Below, piece by piece: positions 25,498 to 37,841 of a DNA stretch of 64,000 nucleotides; position 1 is the first letter of the stretch; each line of letters opens with the position of its first letter. A program made the position numbers and the translations under genes. Origin of the DNA: Apiotrichum sp. Y4204 (Eukaryota; Basidiomycota; Tremellomycetes; Trichosporonales; Trichosporonaceae); contig JAMYHL010000114.1 in the NCBI GenBank assembly GCA_025531455.1, positions 29,645 through 93,644 of the forward strand, written 5' to 3'. Below the pieces are notes generated by a model that was not told the DNA's origin, made no database searches, and worked only from the letters and a program-made list of their open reading frames with translations.

Positions 25498-27024
25498 CGT
25501 GTGTGGTGGTGAGTTGATGGATGAGATGACAGAGATGAGAGTAAGAAAGAGACAACAAAAAACGCGAGACGAGAGCCTTCTCGCGTGATCTTTAAGGCTG
25601 CGACCGACATACCGATACGGAGATCGAGAGGTCGCTGTGGGCTGGAGGCACGGTGGCAAGGCACGCTCTCCGCCTCTCTGGCTCGGTTCTGGGCTCTGGT
25701 GCTCTGGCGCTCTGGCCTTGTTGGGGGCCATTGGGGGAGCCGACACAACCACGCGGCGGCGCTGGCCGGCCACGGCCGCGTGATGACGTCGCGGGCTGAG
25801 GTTCAAGGCTGTGTACCCCCCAGAGCAGTCAGACGGTTCTTTTGTTCTTTTGCCACCGACACAAACAATGGTGCGCCTGTACGCCTGTTGTGCTTCGACG
25901 CCCGACGGTCCCTCATGGAAGTAGCGAGAACCCTCCAGACCTCACTGATCATTCTTATCTTGGCCTCATCCAGTCCGTGTAGCATATCTTTCTGTGCAGA
26001 GTTACCACAAGCCTGCCATCAGTGCGGAAAATCGAAGTGTCGCAGTGTCGCGGTACATAGTGAAGTGCTGTATAGGTAGTACGCATTGGAGACACAAAGG
26101 ACAGTAATTGACACAGAACGCTAGCGTATGACTCTGGCATGCATGAAGCTCTCCACGTAAACAATAAATAATGCCTGTCGCTGGCTTAGTGGCGAAGGTA
26201 TGAGTCTGAGAGTCTTCTATGTCTCATGGCAGTGGGCTAATCGGACGGGAGAAGCAAGTACTAGCCGGCAACAACAAGACATCTGTGAGTGATCTGTGCT
26301 CAAAGATCAGAGACATATTGCGCCTTGCAGAGCTTCGCGTGGTCAACAATGCCGGGCCGTAAGGCAGTAAGTACATCAGTGATAAACGTCCAGATTCCAG
26401 CGGCTAGCGCATCCCCAGCCGCCCAAAGGCAGTCACTCGGAGATCGAGAGCCGGAGAGAGTGGCTCTTTTCGTCACGATCACCCGCCGAACGCCGTCTTG
26501 CCAACTTGCCGTCTCGGCGATGCTGATCAAGAGGATTCTAGTGGAGCACCCCACATCCCGCAATGCCACTCGAAGTAGACAACAAAAAGTAAACAGATTG
26601 ACCAAGCACGCCGCACCACGCTCCCCCTCACTCCCATTTTATCATCTCAAAGCCTGGCTGTTACGGAAACGCGGCCGACGCGGCCCGAGCGACAACTATC
26701 AGTAGGAAGGGGTGCGTTTAGAGGAACGTGCGGAGCTGCTCTATTTGCTTCGCAGCCCGAAGGTGCAAGTGTGCATGATTCTTTCCAAGTAATGACGCAA
26801 GGCGCTTGGTCTGAGCGTGTACATGCCTCTCGGAGCTCCGCATGCACGTGCCCGAGCCCCACAGGCCGCAGGGCTAGTACAGCGATGGTGAGCGTGGGCG
26901 GCTCTGAGGACTGGGAGGGTGAAGGGTGAGGACGTGAAGGGTGAGGACCCCGTCTCATCCTAGATCATTGTTGCTTCTGAGGATTTGTGGCACCCTGGAT
27001 TCTGGTGTGGCGGTTCATGGAAGA

Positions 27025-27066
27025 TGGTGACTTGTATGATACCGACGGTGACTTGTATGATATCGA
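27025..27066. repeat. 21-nt tandem duplication
   Basis: Two adjacent copies share GGTGACTTGTATGATA, with one mismatch each in the flanking part. The unit length is a multiple of three, and a plus-strand frame reads it as GDLYD twice, but no splice or start context supports a gene. Confidence 0.6.
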
Positions 27067-27261
27067 CGAGCATCCTTCCCCTCCTCGACACCGCCGGCCT
27101 CCTCTTCGTGCATTTGGTTGGAAATGTACTCACGGAGCCCCGAGGCCCCGAGTAAAGGGCTTGATGCGCGATGCGGCGATCAAGCTGTATGGCACGCCGT
27201 GCCGAGCTCCGGACCGCGCATGGGCACACATGGTGCTCGGGGGGAGGAGTCACCCCGAAAC

Positions 27262-27286
27262 CCCGACGCCCCGACGCCCCGACGCC
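27262..27286. repeat. Short CCCCGACG tandem repeat
   Basis: Three consecutive copies of the octamer CCCCGACG are visible. This is a small GC-rich microsatellite in non-coding DNA. Confidence 0.6.
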
Positions 27287-27987
27287 GGATATCGTGTTCG
27301 CCGGCCCATCAACGACGCATGAGCGCATGGACACATCATTCGGATCCTCGCATGCGAGGTTGTCGTCTGCTGTTGGCGTCATACATGCCACATAGGTCAT
27401 TCATTGGATCAGTGTATCACAGCTTCCTGTCTGCTTCGGGCCAAAGCTCCAAAGGATCTGGGAGGCAAGGGAGGGTTTGGGGCATGCGTCGGCTCGGTCA
27501 CCCGGAGCGGAGTGGATCCTCTCAACCCTGCGTACCACACTGTCGCCAACCTTGATAGCCAACCTTGATACGCCGCCGATCGCTATCTATAGAGCTATGG
27601 AGCAGCTTGTTCATCCGGTCACCGTCGCCAGACCAGCTGATCACATCAGTTCACCCGCTCATGCCGGCCCCGTCTCTCGGTCACTTAACGATGCTAATGG
27701 CTCCGGATGCACTGCATCGCTATGGTACATGCTGCTGCTCTACGAATGAAAATATAAACAATGAATAACAGAATGGATGGATGTGTGTTGCTTGATGGAC
27801 GGCGGTAGCGGGCCAAGGCGCCGCGCGCGCGAATGAATGGATGATGTATCTCTTGCTGTAGTGATGCTGGCGAGGTCGTCGCAATGAAGGTATGGGGTGG
27901 TCGTGGCTAGTGGCTCGTTGCAACTATAATACAAGAAGGGGCTCGTCGACGGTATCGTATCGTGCCAGTGCTGGCGCTCGACGACCA

Positions 27988-28321
27988 CTAGATCTTGGCT
28001 GGTTCGAGGCAGTACCAGCAGAGCCACGCTCCCGTGCCCGACTTCCAGGCGATGCACGGCACTGTTGTCAGTATGGGCTCTAGCATGCTCAAGGGTCTAC
28101 TCACTGCCTTCGTTACGCCCCTTGCGGTCGCCATTGCAGCACTCCCAGCACGCGCCGGTCTGGGTGCCGCTGCTGAGGCCGGGGAACATGGCCGCGTGGC
28201 GCGCGTTGCCATGGAAGTGCGACGGCGAGTGATCCGCGGACCCAAAGTCCGGGTCGAGGTCGAGCGCGAACCGCGTCGGCGGCGACGGGTTGTGCGGCGT
28301 GAGTTCGAGAATCTCCTCCAT
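27988..28321 (-). CDS. Small cysteine-motif protein, family member B (96 aa)
   Basis: Two exons: 28321-28105 and 28061-27988, with a phase-1 intron (donor GTGAGT, CTGAC branch site, acceptor CAG). The first 55 residues are a non-cysteine leader (MEEILELTPHNPSPPTRFAL, then a His-rich HSPSHFHGNARH stretch). The cysteine core follows: CWECCNGD (C58, C61, C62), Asn-Glu-Gly at the exon edge, then MPC (C75) and CWYCLEP (C87, C90). The distances from C75 to C87 to C90 equal those in the gene at 25284, and the intron sits at the same place relative to the Gly and the next Cys. A TATA box on the minus strand (28574-28581) lies about 250 bp upstream of the ATG. Two paired Cys knuckles suggest metal binding; the function is unknown. 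Confidence 0.62.
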
Positions 28322-28573
28322 TATGGCGGTAGAGACGGCGATGCTGGGTGGTGGGGCAATTGGGAACGCGAAGGTTTACGTGCGGGTTACTGGTGAGCTC
28401 GGGTTGTCGGAAGTCTAGAGGCGTGCTTGGCTGCGCGGTGCTCAGACTCTTGCTCGTGCTCGTCGTATCCAGAGGTAGGCGGCGCAGGATCGGGTGGCAA
28501 ACAGAGAGGGCAGAGGAGCACCTGCGGTGGCGATGGGGACAGGACAGGCCCAGACGCAACACAGGCTCTGGTG

Positions 28574-28581
28574 TATTTATA
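28574..28581 (-). promoter_or_regulatory. TATA box of the gene at 27988-28321
   Basis: Minus-strand TATAAATA, in the context GTATAAATACACC, about 250 bp upstream of the predicted start codon. It supports this locus being transcribed on the minus strand. Confidence 0.5.
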
Positions 28582-29810
28582 CTACTGGCAGCATTGCAAT
28601 TAGCTGCTGGTAATAACCTCGGCAGCAGTGTCGACGCCAGCACGCTCGCGGCGATGGATGGCGCGGGAAGAGAGAAATTTTAGGTCGGCCGGCGACTGCT
28701 TGCAACACTGCTCTCTCTTGGTATCAGCTGCGTATCTGCGTCACTCCTCGCGCGGCACAAACACGATCCGCTGATGGCGATACTCTCCTTTCTCGATCTC
28801 GGGATGCCCCCTTGCTGCTCCTGCTCCTGCTCCTTGTGCTCCTGTCCCCCTTGGGTGCGCCACACGTTTGTTCGATGTGCAATATTCCCAATCGGAAGGA
28901 GTAGGACCTGTACTGTACATAGAATGCTGCATACCGCCGCTGACGGTAGCCGGAGAGGTGCTGCATGTGGGACCGGCGCGGGCAAAGTGAGTGGCCAGGA
29001 TCCGAAGCGCAACGAGGGGGGACAATGGGGTACTTGGGTACTATGCTGTACAATGGGCGGCAAACCGGGTGCATTTGTTGTTCTGAATGGCCGGTGAGCC
29101 AGGCACGGGTGCAACGCAGAAAAATAATAATAAAAATCAATCAAATCAATCAATCAATCCATGGAAAAAGTCAGCCCAGGATCAATCATCTCGGGGTGGT
29201 TGGGGAGCCACGCAGCCCAACAGCACCGGAATACCTTTCGTGTCGGATTGCGTGCTCCAGCCGAACCAGCCGGGGGGCCGGGGGGAGCGTAGCTTACGGA
29301 ACCCCCGCGGCATCACCCGGTACTCCTTTTCTGCTGCATATCTGCTGACTGAAACCTTGTCAACTCTTGTCATTGGCTTGGCATGGATAAGCAATTTCCA
29401 GCGTGCTCGGTCATCGGGATCACTGGGCTAGCGTCCGGGAATGAATGCATCCGGACTGAAAAACCACTACGCACCGCCGAAGCACAGCGCACGGTCACGC
29501 GCCACCGTCCCCGTTCTCGTTCACAACACTCGCCACACTGCCTTGAAAGGATATGAATGTCTTGGGACGGAGCTTGTGCGCACGTTGATACAGTGACGCT
29601 ATACTGCCTGCGCCTCTGATGACATCTGTGGGCTTCCTGCCCCTCTTGTTCTCCCACGGTTCTTCCGGTATCTGGCGATATCTGACATGGTCGATTGTGG
29701 AATCCATTGTCTAAACCGCCAGTCTGTTGTACCATTGTCCCCCATTGTGCGTCATCATCCACAGGACACGGGACGCCGTGCGCCGATGCAACAAGCGACA
29801 TGTGGCCCCG

Positions 29811-29822
29811 CCCCCCCCCCCC
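29811..29822. repeat. C12 homopolymer
   Basis: Twelve consecutive C residues inside a longer GC-rich stretch in non-coding DNA. Confidence 0.8.
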
Positions 29823-30650
29823 ACGCGTGTGCTGACAGGATCCAAGATCCGCGGAGCACATCCTCGGAGCCATTGCCCGGGTGTTGTGCTCATACTCGGG
29901 TACCCGGGCGGTTACTATCACTTCTCGGAATGCGGAATGAAGGCGGGGGGGGCGGGGGGTGAGATGGGTACAAACGGCGTGTGGATCCCGGTGCCCGGGC
30001 CAGGGCCCCAGGGGCGGGGCACAAGGTCACGTTCGTCGCAACTGTGCCTCAGATGCTGGGAGCTATCCGGAACCGAACCCGCACCACACCGTACGCTGAG
30101 ACGCGATTGCTTTTCTGACTTTTGCCGACCGACCGTGAACGTGCACATGACTCTGCAGAGGCCCCCGTCGGTGCAGCTGCTGTGCGTCGTGCTGCACGAC
30201 GGAGAGTAGAGCTAGGCGTTAGATATTTCGCACAGCACACTTCGGTCTGTGCAGCGACTGTCGCCTATTATAGCCAACAAGGTGCGAGGTCTGCCCCTGC
30301 GGTTTGCACCCTGTTCTGCAGCAACCTCCCAAACATTTTGATCTTGTTACAGAACTCGAAATGCGTATCCCAACGGGTCGTCTCGGAATGCATCGGAGCG
30401 CCTCGCGCCTGTTCGATCCGTTCCAGCGGGTCGGATCTTGTGATGCATACGACGGTTGCGGAGTTGCGGACATTATCACAAGGAATCTCACCGAGGCCGC
30501 AGTGTACTCATTCGCCGTGCGCGACGGAGGTCCGTGACTGCGACTTTGTTCGCAGGATCAGCGTGGCTACCCAGTCACCATCATCGCACCTGCGAGTGTA
30601 TCCAGATGGTCCAAGGTGCACAGATCCACAAACAGACCGCTTCTTGACCG

Positions 30651-32948
30651 CTACTTGCCCTCCTCCTCGGCAGCCTGATCCTTGGTAAGGAACTTGGCTC
30701 GTTCTTGCTCTTCCTCCGTGGCGTACTTGAGAAGCGCTTCGCGCGGCTGAGAAGTTAGCAATCGATCCGAATGTTACGCCCAGTTGTTGCACCTCCTTGC
30801 AACGGAAGGGGGGCCCACGAGGACCACTGGTATCGAGACCCGTCGTTTCTCGAGCAGCTGGCGCAACCGAAAACGCCGGTTGCACTCTACCGACGCACTC
30901 CCCGGAACCCTGTGCAGACATGACATCCCAACCCTCAACTCCACCACTTTTCTCCTACTCACATCTTCGAGGCCGACACGGCTGTTGCCGAACATCTCCC
31001 CGACAAAGCCGGCAGTGGCGGACGCGCCAATGCGGCCACCGCGGCCGACGCCCGCAAGCGGCTCTGTGGGCTTGAAACGCTTTGCCTTCTTCTCCTTCTG
31101 GTGCAGACTCTCGCCATACTTGACATCCGCGAACATGGGTAGCGCGTCGGGCGTGTACACAACCGGCTTGAGGTCGGAGGTAACGTACGCGATATCGCGA
31201 GGTTTTGTGCGAGGCATTTTGGATAGAGGCAGCAGCGCACCGTGGATACTTGAATGGGGCGAGTACAGGACGTAGACTGAGCCGTTCGAGAGGGAAGCAA
31301 ATATCTGGTTAATACGCGACTGCCACAGCACCCGGATGACAGATGCACCTTTCGCAATCGGGACCCGGCGTTGGATCGACAAATCAGTGGCCGAGAGGAA
31401 GAGGATCTCGCCCGTCGCCCCTTCATCCTTCGGGTTGACCGCAGTGCCGGCCAGAATCCACTTGCCGTCCGGCGAGAAGGTCACGCCCGTCTCCTGATAC
31501 CGGTTCGCAATGCCTGTTGCAACAGCAAGTGGCTGCTTGAGGTTCTTCGGGTCCCACACTGCGGTCAGCTTGAGTAGTTGAAAAACAAATCAACCGACAT
31601 TTGATGGTGTCATCGGACCCTCTTGAAACCAGTCGTGTGCTGTCCGGCGAGAACACCACACATGTCGTCTCAGTCCCCTTTGTATGTGCGGTCTCATTGC
31701 TCTTATCCGGCCGGGCGTAATTGGATGCGGTGCGCCAGACATGCAACGCGCCGTCAAGGCAGGCTGGAGTCAGTATCAGCCTCATCAAAAACGCGAAGCT
31801 GAAAGGATCGCAATCAGTCACACCTACTGCCTGCGATGAGCTTGCCATCTGGGCTCCATGCTCCGGCCGTAACATGTGTCCGGTTTCCGCGCTCCTTTGA
31901 GCGGACAACAATGACTTGCTTCTGCTTGGAACGGTCCGTGACATCCCAGATACGCAGGGTCGAATCGTTCGAGGCCGTAAGGAAGAGCTTGGGGTTCGTC
32001 GGGTGGAAAGCGCCAGTGTTGATCTCGGCAGTGTGGCCCCTGAAATTGTTAATGGTCTAGGAGGTGTGACATGTGAATAGAGGGAAGGTCGGTGGAAAAG
32101 GCCAACGTCCAGGTCGGGTTAATGACAGTGGACGAACATCAACTTGGCCTACCCCGCTCCAAATCGCCAACGCTCCGACTCACTTCGTGTTCTTCATGTC
32201 GCGGAGGTACACGTCTCCCTTCATAAACTCCATCCCGTCCTCGCCTTCGCGCGTAAAGACCTTGGGGTAGAATGTGCCGCTGATCGCGAGAAGGTACTTT
32301 CCGTCGGCCGAATAACTGAGGTCGTGGACGAAGTACGTCCCGTTCGGCTCAAACGTCTTGAACGGCCGCAAGCGCGTGTCCATCCCGCCAAAGTCCCACA
32401 ACTTGCAGTCGTAGTCTTGCGCGCCGGTCGCGAGGCGCGCCCCGCTCGGCTCCACGGCAAGTGCTGAGATGGGCTGCGGTTAGTCAAGCGCTCTGCACAA
32501 GTACACCAGCGCAGGCCACAAGTGAACGTAGCTGGCAGAATCTAGCACCCACCTTTGTATGGTCCTTAAGCACAATCTCATGCGTGACCGGCGTCCTGTC
32601 TTCCTCGTCGTCGTCGTCATCATCATCATCGTCATCGTCGTCGTCCTCGGCCTTGCGTTTCGGCGGCATCGGCCCAATCTCATCGTCGCTAGGCGGCGCA
32701 GGCCCGGGCGCCGGAGACGCAGACTTTTCAGGCAGCTCGGGCTTGGCCTTAGCAGGTGACCGCGGTGCCGACGGCGGGAGCGACGCGGCGGGCGTCGACG
32801 TCGAGGACTGTCATCAGTTGGGTTTTCCACGCGCACGTACCTCGCCGCGCCGCGTCTGCGCGACCTGGCTTTTGATCGCCGCGGCCTCCTTGCGCGCCGT
32901 GTTCTTCGGCTTCTTGCCAAAGCTCATGGGCAAGTCCCAACCTTCCAT
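30651..32948 (-). CDS. WD40 repeat protein, WDR70 / GAD1 (gastrulation defective 1) homologue
   Basis: Seven exons: 32948-32841, 32807-32553, 32473-32184, 32039-31828, 31763-31599, 31558-30963 and 30746-30651 (573 aa). The N-terminus has MSFGKK, then a Pro/Ser linker, a basic patch PPKRKAE and a run of 13 Asp. The WD repeats include LATGAQDYDCKLWDFGGMD, FLTASNDSTLRIWDVTD, LDGALHVWRT and LVSRGSDDTIKLWDPKNL. The C-terminus has GGRIGASATAGFVGEMFGNS and an acidic helix, both typical of the WDR70/GAD1 group. WDR70 homologues are nuclear and in fission yeast and human cells promote histone H2B ubiquitination near DNA breaks; that role is taken from the family. The donor of exon 5 is an unusual GTCGGT, required to keep TIKLWD in frame. 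The last intron (215 nt) is long for this genome. Confidence 0.9.
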
Positions 32949-33529
32949 TTTGACGTGTGGCGTGGTTGTTGTGGTGACGAGTGTGAGCTTGTGTTGAGTG
33001 GTGGCAACATTGAAATCCGTTCCGTCACTAACCTCCACTTCCCGTGTCATGTCCACTTCGGCGAGGCGCACATGTTATTTACGTTCCTCCTCTTATATAC
33101 ATATATACAATCGGTTGAAAACAGTTAAAACAATGATCCTTGGAGCATCGAATGGTCCACTCCAGGCTGCTTTGCCTTCACCAAGCTTCACTGCACAAAC
33201 ATCATTTCGTGGAAATATGAAACTGGAATGCTATGGAAGTGGCGAGCTGTGCTATGTAGTTGGTGAGGAACCTCGCGCCGTACGAGGGCAATGATGCAAA
33301 GAGAAAGGTTGAGTCGCCAGATGTGTTTAGTCTACCTATGGGAGTTTATGGAAGGGTATAGATGCAAGAGTGCCTATTCTAAGTACTGGGTATTTCGGCG
33401 GGGGTAACGGGTAACCACGACGCGATGTGTTGGCTTCTGTGAGGTGGGAACAGAAGAGATGAGATGGCGAACGTGGGCCAAACACACCATGTCTAGTACG
33501 AGATGAAAGCGAGACGATCTAACGCGACA
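32949..33529. other. Tandem intergenic region: WDR70 promoter, KAP104 3' UTR
   Basis: About 580 bp without a supported gene. Alternating TATATACATATATACA near 33094-33110 is the only notable AT-rich element and could serve as the TATA region of the minus-strand WDR70 gene. Confidence 0.4.
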
Positions 33530-36500
33530 TTACACCTGGTAGCGCTCCATGAGACGTTGACGGATGGGAGGCGGGAACGTGGCAACCTGCTGGTCCCATC
33601 CGGCGCCGAGCTGCGCCTTGAAGGCCTGCAGGATTTGGCGGAACATGCCATCCAGCTCACGCGACGGCTGCTGCCACTTGCAGACGGCATTGCAGAACCA
33701 AATGAATGAGCTTTCCAGACCCGAGGGGTTGGCGCCGATGAGCATGCAGAAGCCGCGGAACGCAGAGTCTTTCTCGTCGTTGTCCTTGATCTCCCAGAGC
33801 GCAGTGCACCATGCCTGGGCAAAGGTGCCGAGATGAGGAGCAACCCTTGCGGAGCAAACGAGACCAAGACGACCTATGGTGACAGCGGCGTTCTCGGAGA
33901 GCGACTTGGGCGACTTGGGGTTGAGGAGGATAGGGATGAGACGCTTGATAAGGTCATCGACGAAGGGCTCAATTGGCGATGCGTCGTCGCGGTACTGGAT
34001 GGCAATCTCACCCGCGGCCCAGGCAGCGTTGTTGCACACGCTGACGCACTCGGGTTGCGGCTCGGGGGTTATCTGATCAATGATCGCCGGCATGAGCTCG
34101 GGAACATAGGGCCGGAGAAGCGGGAAACAGGTCATGGCCATGTCACCGAGAAGTGCGTGAGCCGACTGGCGGACAGGAGGCTCAAAGTGCTTGAGGCAAA
34201 GCGCGATCAGCTGCAGGAGAGGGGGCTGGGTCTGCTCCATGAGAGAAGGCATCTGGTCGGCGAGGCCCTGGGCAAGTCCGGAAAGAAGGTCAAGCGCGAC
34301 GACGATAAAGGTACGGTCAGGCTCCTCGACATTCTCGGGGTCGGCGGTGAAGGCGTCCCACTGCATGAGCGACTGGTGGATAATATTGATGCAGCGCTGG
34401 TAGATAGGAGGCGCGTACGGGGCGAATGCCTTGCCGGCAGCGAGCGTAACTGACGACAGGCACTCGAGGAGGGGAACAAGGTCCGGGTCGCTGTCACCAA
34501 GGGCCATCCACTTGTCGATAAGAGGCGGCATGAGGATCTCCATGTACTGCGGCTGGCCGAGAGCTCCCATGACGGAGTCGGCGAGAGTGCCCATGGCATC
34601 GTAGAGGATGAGCAGGTTCTTCTGCTGGTACTTGGAGAAGGCGTAGGTGAGGTTGCGAAGAATGGGGTCAAGGAAGGGAACGAGCTCTGCGCCCGCCTCC
34701 TCCTCGAGAGTGGCAAACGCAGAGCAGCCAGCCTCCTGGACACGCTTGTTGCCGTCAAGAACCATCTGGAGGAGCCCCTCCATAGCGGGGAGGAAGAAGG
34801 TCGACTTGTCCTCAGTGGAGACGGCGACGATCCAGCTCGAGTAACGGCCAAGAGTCCAGCAGGTGATTGAGCGGACTAGGGCCTTGCTGTCCTTGAGCGC
34901 GGTGATCAGCCAGGGAACGAGCTGGGGAAGATGGGGTTCAAGGCCCTCAATACAGCCCTCGGCAATGGCACCAAGAGCAAGGATACCCGACTCGCGGTAG
35001 CGCCAGTCCTCGTGGAACAGGCGTTCCTTGAGGTACGGGAGGAGAATCTCAAGGAGGTCGCTGCCAAACGAGACCGCCATGACATCGAGGGCAGCAGCCG
35101 AGCACTTGCGGATGTTCCACTCGGCAGCACCGTCCTCGTCATCGTCGTCGTCGTAGTAGTCGTCATCGTCCTCCTCCTCCTCAAGCGCGCGTTCCGCGGC
35201 CTCACGCGACTGCTGGGTCTTGGTGGCATCGTTGGTGTTGCTCTCGTTGGTGTGGCTCTTGGCACCATAGGTACGCGGCTTGATGTCCGACTCCTTGTCG
35301 GGGACGGCCTCGTCCTCCTCGTCGTTGTCAAGATAGATGAGGTCCACGTCCGAGTAGATCATGCCCTCAAGGAGGAGCGGCGCAACCTTGGCAAGGTACG
35401 GGCGGAGCTGGTCTTTGAGTGCCGGCTCCTCAGCGAAGGTAAGCCAGAACTCGCATGCCTCCAGGGCCACAGTCTCATCCTGGTCCTTAGTGCAGTATGC
35501 AATGTAGTCGACAACGTTCTTCATCTCGGGGACGAGCTTGTCGGGCCGGCTGCTGAGAATGAGACCAAGAGCTGCGCAGACAGTACGACGGATGTCCGCC
35601 GAGGGGTCAGAGGCGCGGTGGAAGAGGGCCTGGAGGTACGAGTCGATGTTGGCCATGATAGAGTGAATCCGGAGTGTGGAGAGCGACTGCAGCGTCTCGA
35701 GCGCATATAGACGCACACGGGGGTCCTGATGCCCAGTGAAAACAATGAACTGGGGGACGAGATGGTCGAGCAGCTTGGAACCCGACACGACCATGTCGAG
35801 ACGGTGAGGGCAGTCCTCTGCAATCTTTTGGAAAGTGTTGAATGTGCCCTGGTAGGATGTCAGCACGGCCATGCGTAGATGTGGAGAGCATAACAGCGAC
35901 CATGACACCCAGAGCAATCCGCTATCACTCGGGCTCGCCGTCTCACTTCTCCGTCCCACACTATAAATCAAAACCTACCTCGACGAGGTTTTCGTCCTGC
36001 GAGTTCATGCCCTTTGTGAGGGCGTCGAGGGCCTCCGGCCAAGCACCGGTGTCCTCATTGTACAGGAGAGACATGATGACGGTACCTGCCGCATGACGAA
36101 TCATGGGCTCTGGCTCTGCGAGGCCGAGAAGAACTGTGCTTTTGACATAGGCCAAGGCGCTCCGGTCGCGATCGCTGGTGGAGAGTCCGGTGCGCTGAAT
36201 GATGGCATTCTTGAGGAGAAGACCAGCAACAGCACGGTGTGATCCAGCCTCCTGGGCGCAGTGGACAAGAATGTGGGAGAGGTATGCGAGAAAGTCGGGG
36301 ATGAAGCGGAGCTCCTCGAGACGCTGAATGGGTCAGCTAGCTCTTTGAACAGTACCTGAAGACCGAGGACAGAGAACAAGGCAGTTCACGGCCAGTCAAC
36401 AGGCAGTGGCAATGCGACAATCTTTACACACCTTGGCGACAGCCTTCTGGACGGCCGAGTTGCTACTGGAAGAGTCTCTCAACATTCCGAGCACCTCGGC

Positions 36501-36530
36501 GAGACCAGCGGGATCGGGAGACCACGACAT
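33530..36530 (-). CDS. KAP104: Transportin, karyopherin beta-2 (Kap104)
   Basis: Three exons: 36530-36432, 36323-35979 and 35848-33530 (920 aa), close to the usual family length. HEAT repeats fill the chain; recognisable parts are MSWSPDPAGLAEVLGML at the start, HRAVAGLLLKNAI, YCTKDQDETVALEACEFW, WRYRESGILALGAIAEGC, CWTLGRYSSWIV, AWAAGEIAIQYRDD and the end FPPPIRQRLMERYQV. An acidic loop of the karyopherin beta-2 type (EEEEDDDDYYDDDDDED) sits in the middle, as expected for HEAT 8, which couples Ran-GTP binding to cargo release. The protein imports PY-NLS cargoes such as RNA-binding proteins. The 5' end is preceded by a very long purine/pyrimidine-biased region. RanGAP (RNA1), about 9 kb upstream, supplies the opposite side of the same transport cycle. 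Confidence 0.96.
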
Positions 36531-37207
36531 GGTGAGAGTGAGGAGGTGTGGGACGGGTTTGGGGAAGGAGTGTTGCTTGAGTTGATTCCTGCCGATTCGG
36601 TGGAGGACAGCGACAATGGATTTGGCGCTCTCCTTTTATTTGGACTGAGCCGGGTGCTACGAACGAGATCGTACCGCCCTGCCTTTTTCTTTTTTCTAAA
36701 GGTTAAGGAGAAATAAGAGATGTCGATGTCGGCGTGGGACTGTGCTGCCGAATGATGGGGAGGGGAGGGGGAATGAGAGGTGTGGAGAGAGGAAAGGGGG
36801 GAGATGCAGGAAATGTGGTTCGTGGCTATACGACGTCGACGGCAGCAGTAGTAGTAACAGTGACAGCGGCAACGATGACTGGGGGGAGGAGGGCCCACAG
36901 GAGCGCACACACAGAAAGTACACACCGTAGTGGCCAGTGGGAGGCGCACCACACAGAGTCTGAACTTAGTTTGCAGCAGCGAGGCACCAGAGCAGAGGAA
37001 CTGGAGAAGGGGGGGAGGAAGAACAATGGAAAGCGGAGGCAGACTGTACCAAGAGCTGGCGTGCATGAGCTGGGTTGGGGTGTGTGACTGTACGACTGTA
37101 CTACTACTGACTGTCGGCTCGCCCCCCCTGAAATCCACACCCTGGAGCTTTTGGAGCTGCACGTATATACGCACACACTTTTCTCTAGCCAAAAAGAAAA
37201 GAAGGAG

Positions 37208-37235
37208 AAAAAAAAAAAAGGGGGGGAGGGGGGAA
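37208..37235. repeat. A12 homopolymer followed by G-rich tract
   Basis: Twelve A residues (37208-37219) are followed by GGGGGGG-A-GGGGGG blocks, inside a 250-bp purine-rich stretch upstream of KAP104. Confidence 0.7.
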
Positions 37236-37805
37236 GAGAATTTCATTGCCAACATCAACAGGACTGCACTAATCAGGAGCATCTAAGCTAGTATTTGGGA
37301 TTAGGAGGGCGTGGACGACCTTTTAATCAACCCATAGTATTCTCAATAGAGTTCGAGCCTTTTGTAATCGATTAATTGGTAATGATAGCATATGAAAGGC
37401 CATGAAAGGCTTTCCCAACTGTCTGCTTCCGTTGCACTCGTGAATGGCCATATAGCCATGGATGGGAAAGGAGATGTGTCTCGCCACTCCGCTTGTGGCC
37501 TTGTGGCACAGCGCACAGTGTACAGTGTACGCTGCGTGCTGTGCGTGTTCAGATTGTCAGGATGCATTGTGGCGATGAGTGTATAGCCTCTATTCAATCT
37601 ATTTGTCTTAGATATAGATACATGAGACCAAAGATCCAAGACAACCGCAACACAGCAAGTTTTTTGGCTACGCACAGGTCTCAAAGCATGCATGTCTGCT
37701 CAACCTCCTGGCCTCCTGAAAGCTAAAGAATTGGAGAAGTCCGAAAAGGGGAACGTCCATCTCCTTGGCGAGTTTAACAAACGTCGGGATCACGTGGCAT
37801 GATAC

Positions 37806-37841
37806 CGTGATGGCCGTGATGGCCGCGTATGGCCGTGATGG
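37806..37841. repeat. GTGATGGCC imperfect tandem repeat
   Basis: The unit GTGATGGCC or its variant CGTATGGCC is repeated about four times in a row in non-coding DNA. Confidence 0.6.

Larger units (their letters stand above)
25498..27987. other. Gene-poor region with short tandem repeats
   Basis: About 2.5 kb without a supported gene beyond the leader of the gene at 25284 and the 3' region of the gene at 27988. It holds a direct repeat of GAAGGGTGAGGAC (about 26931-26948), a 21-nt tandem duplication (about 27025-27066) and three copies of CCCCGACG (27262-27286). Open frames here lack any recognisable motif. Confidence 0.45.
28322..30650. other. Gene-poor region (2.3 kb)
   Basis: The first 300 bp are the probable promoter and leader of the gene at 27988-28321. 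The rest has no supported gene on either strand. It contains a C12 homopolymer (29811-29822), an AATC/ATCAA simple repeat (about 29136-29159) and GC-rich CCCGGG palindromes around 29878-30005. Open frames are short and compositionally random. Confidence 0.45.

Noticed and set aside
26987..27322. 111-codon plus-strand frame containing the 21-nt in-frame duplication
   Set aside because: Apart from the duplicated GDLYD there is nothing gene-like; no splice signals or leader sequence fit.
29870..30010. CCCGGG-rich palindromes, considered as a hairpin RNA or terminator
   Set aside because: The palindromes are short and overlapping, with no single stable stem-loop and no neighbouring gene end.
36479..37282. 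267-codon minus-strand frame overlapping the KAP104 start
   Set aside because: It is Ser/Pro/Leu/Phe low complexity created by the pyrimidine-rich strand and overlaps exon 1 of KAP104 in another frame.
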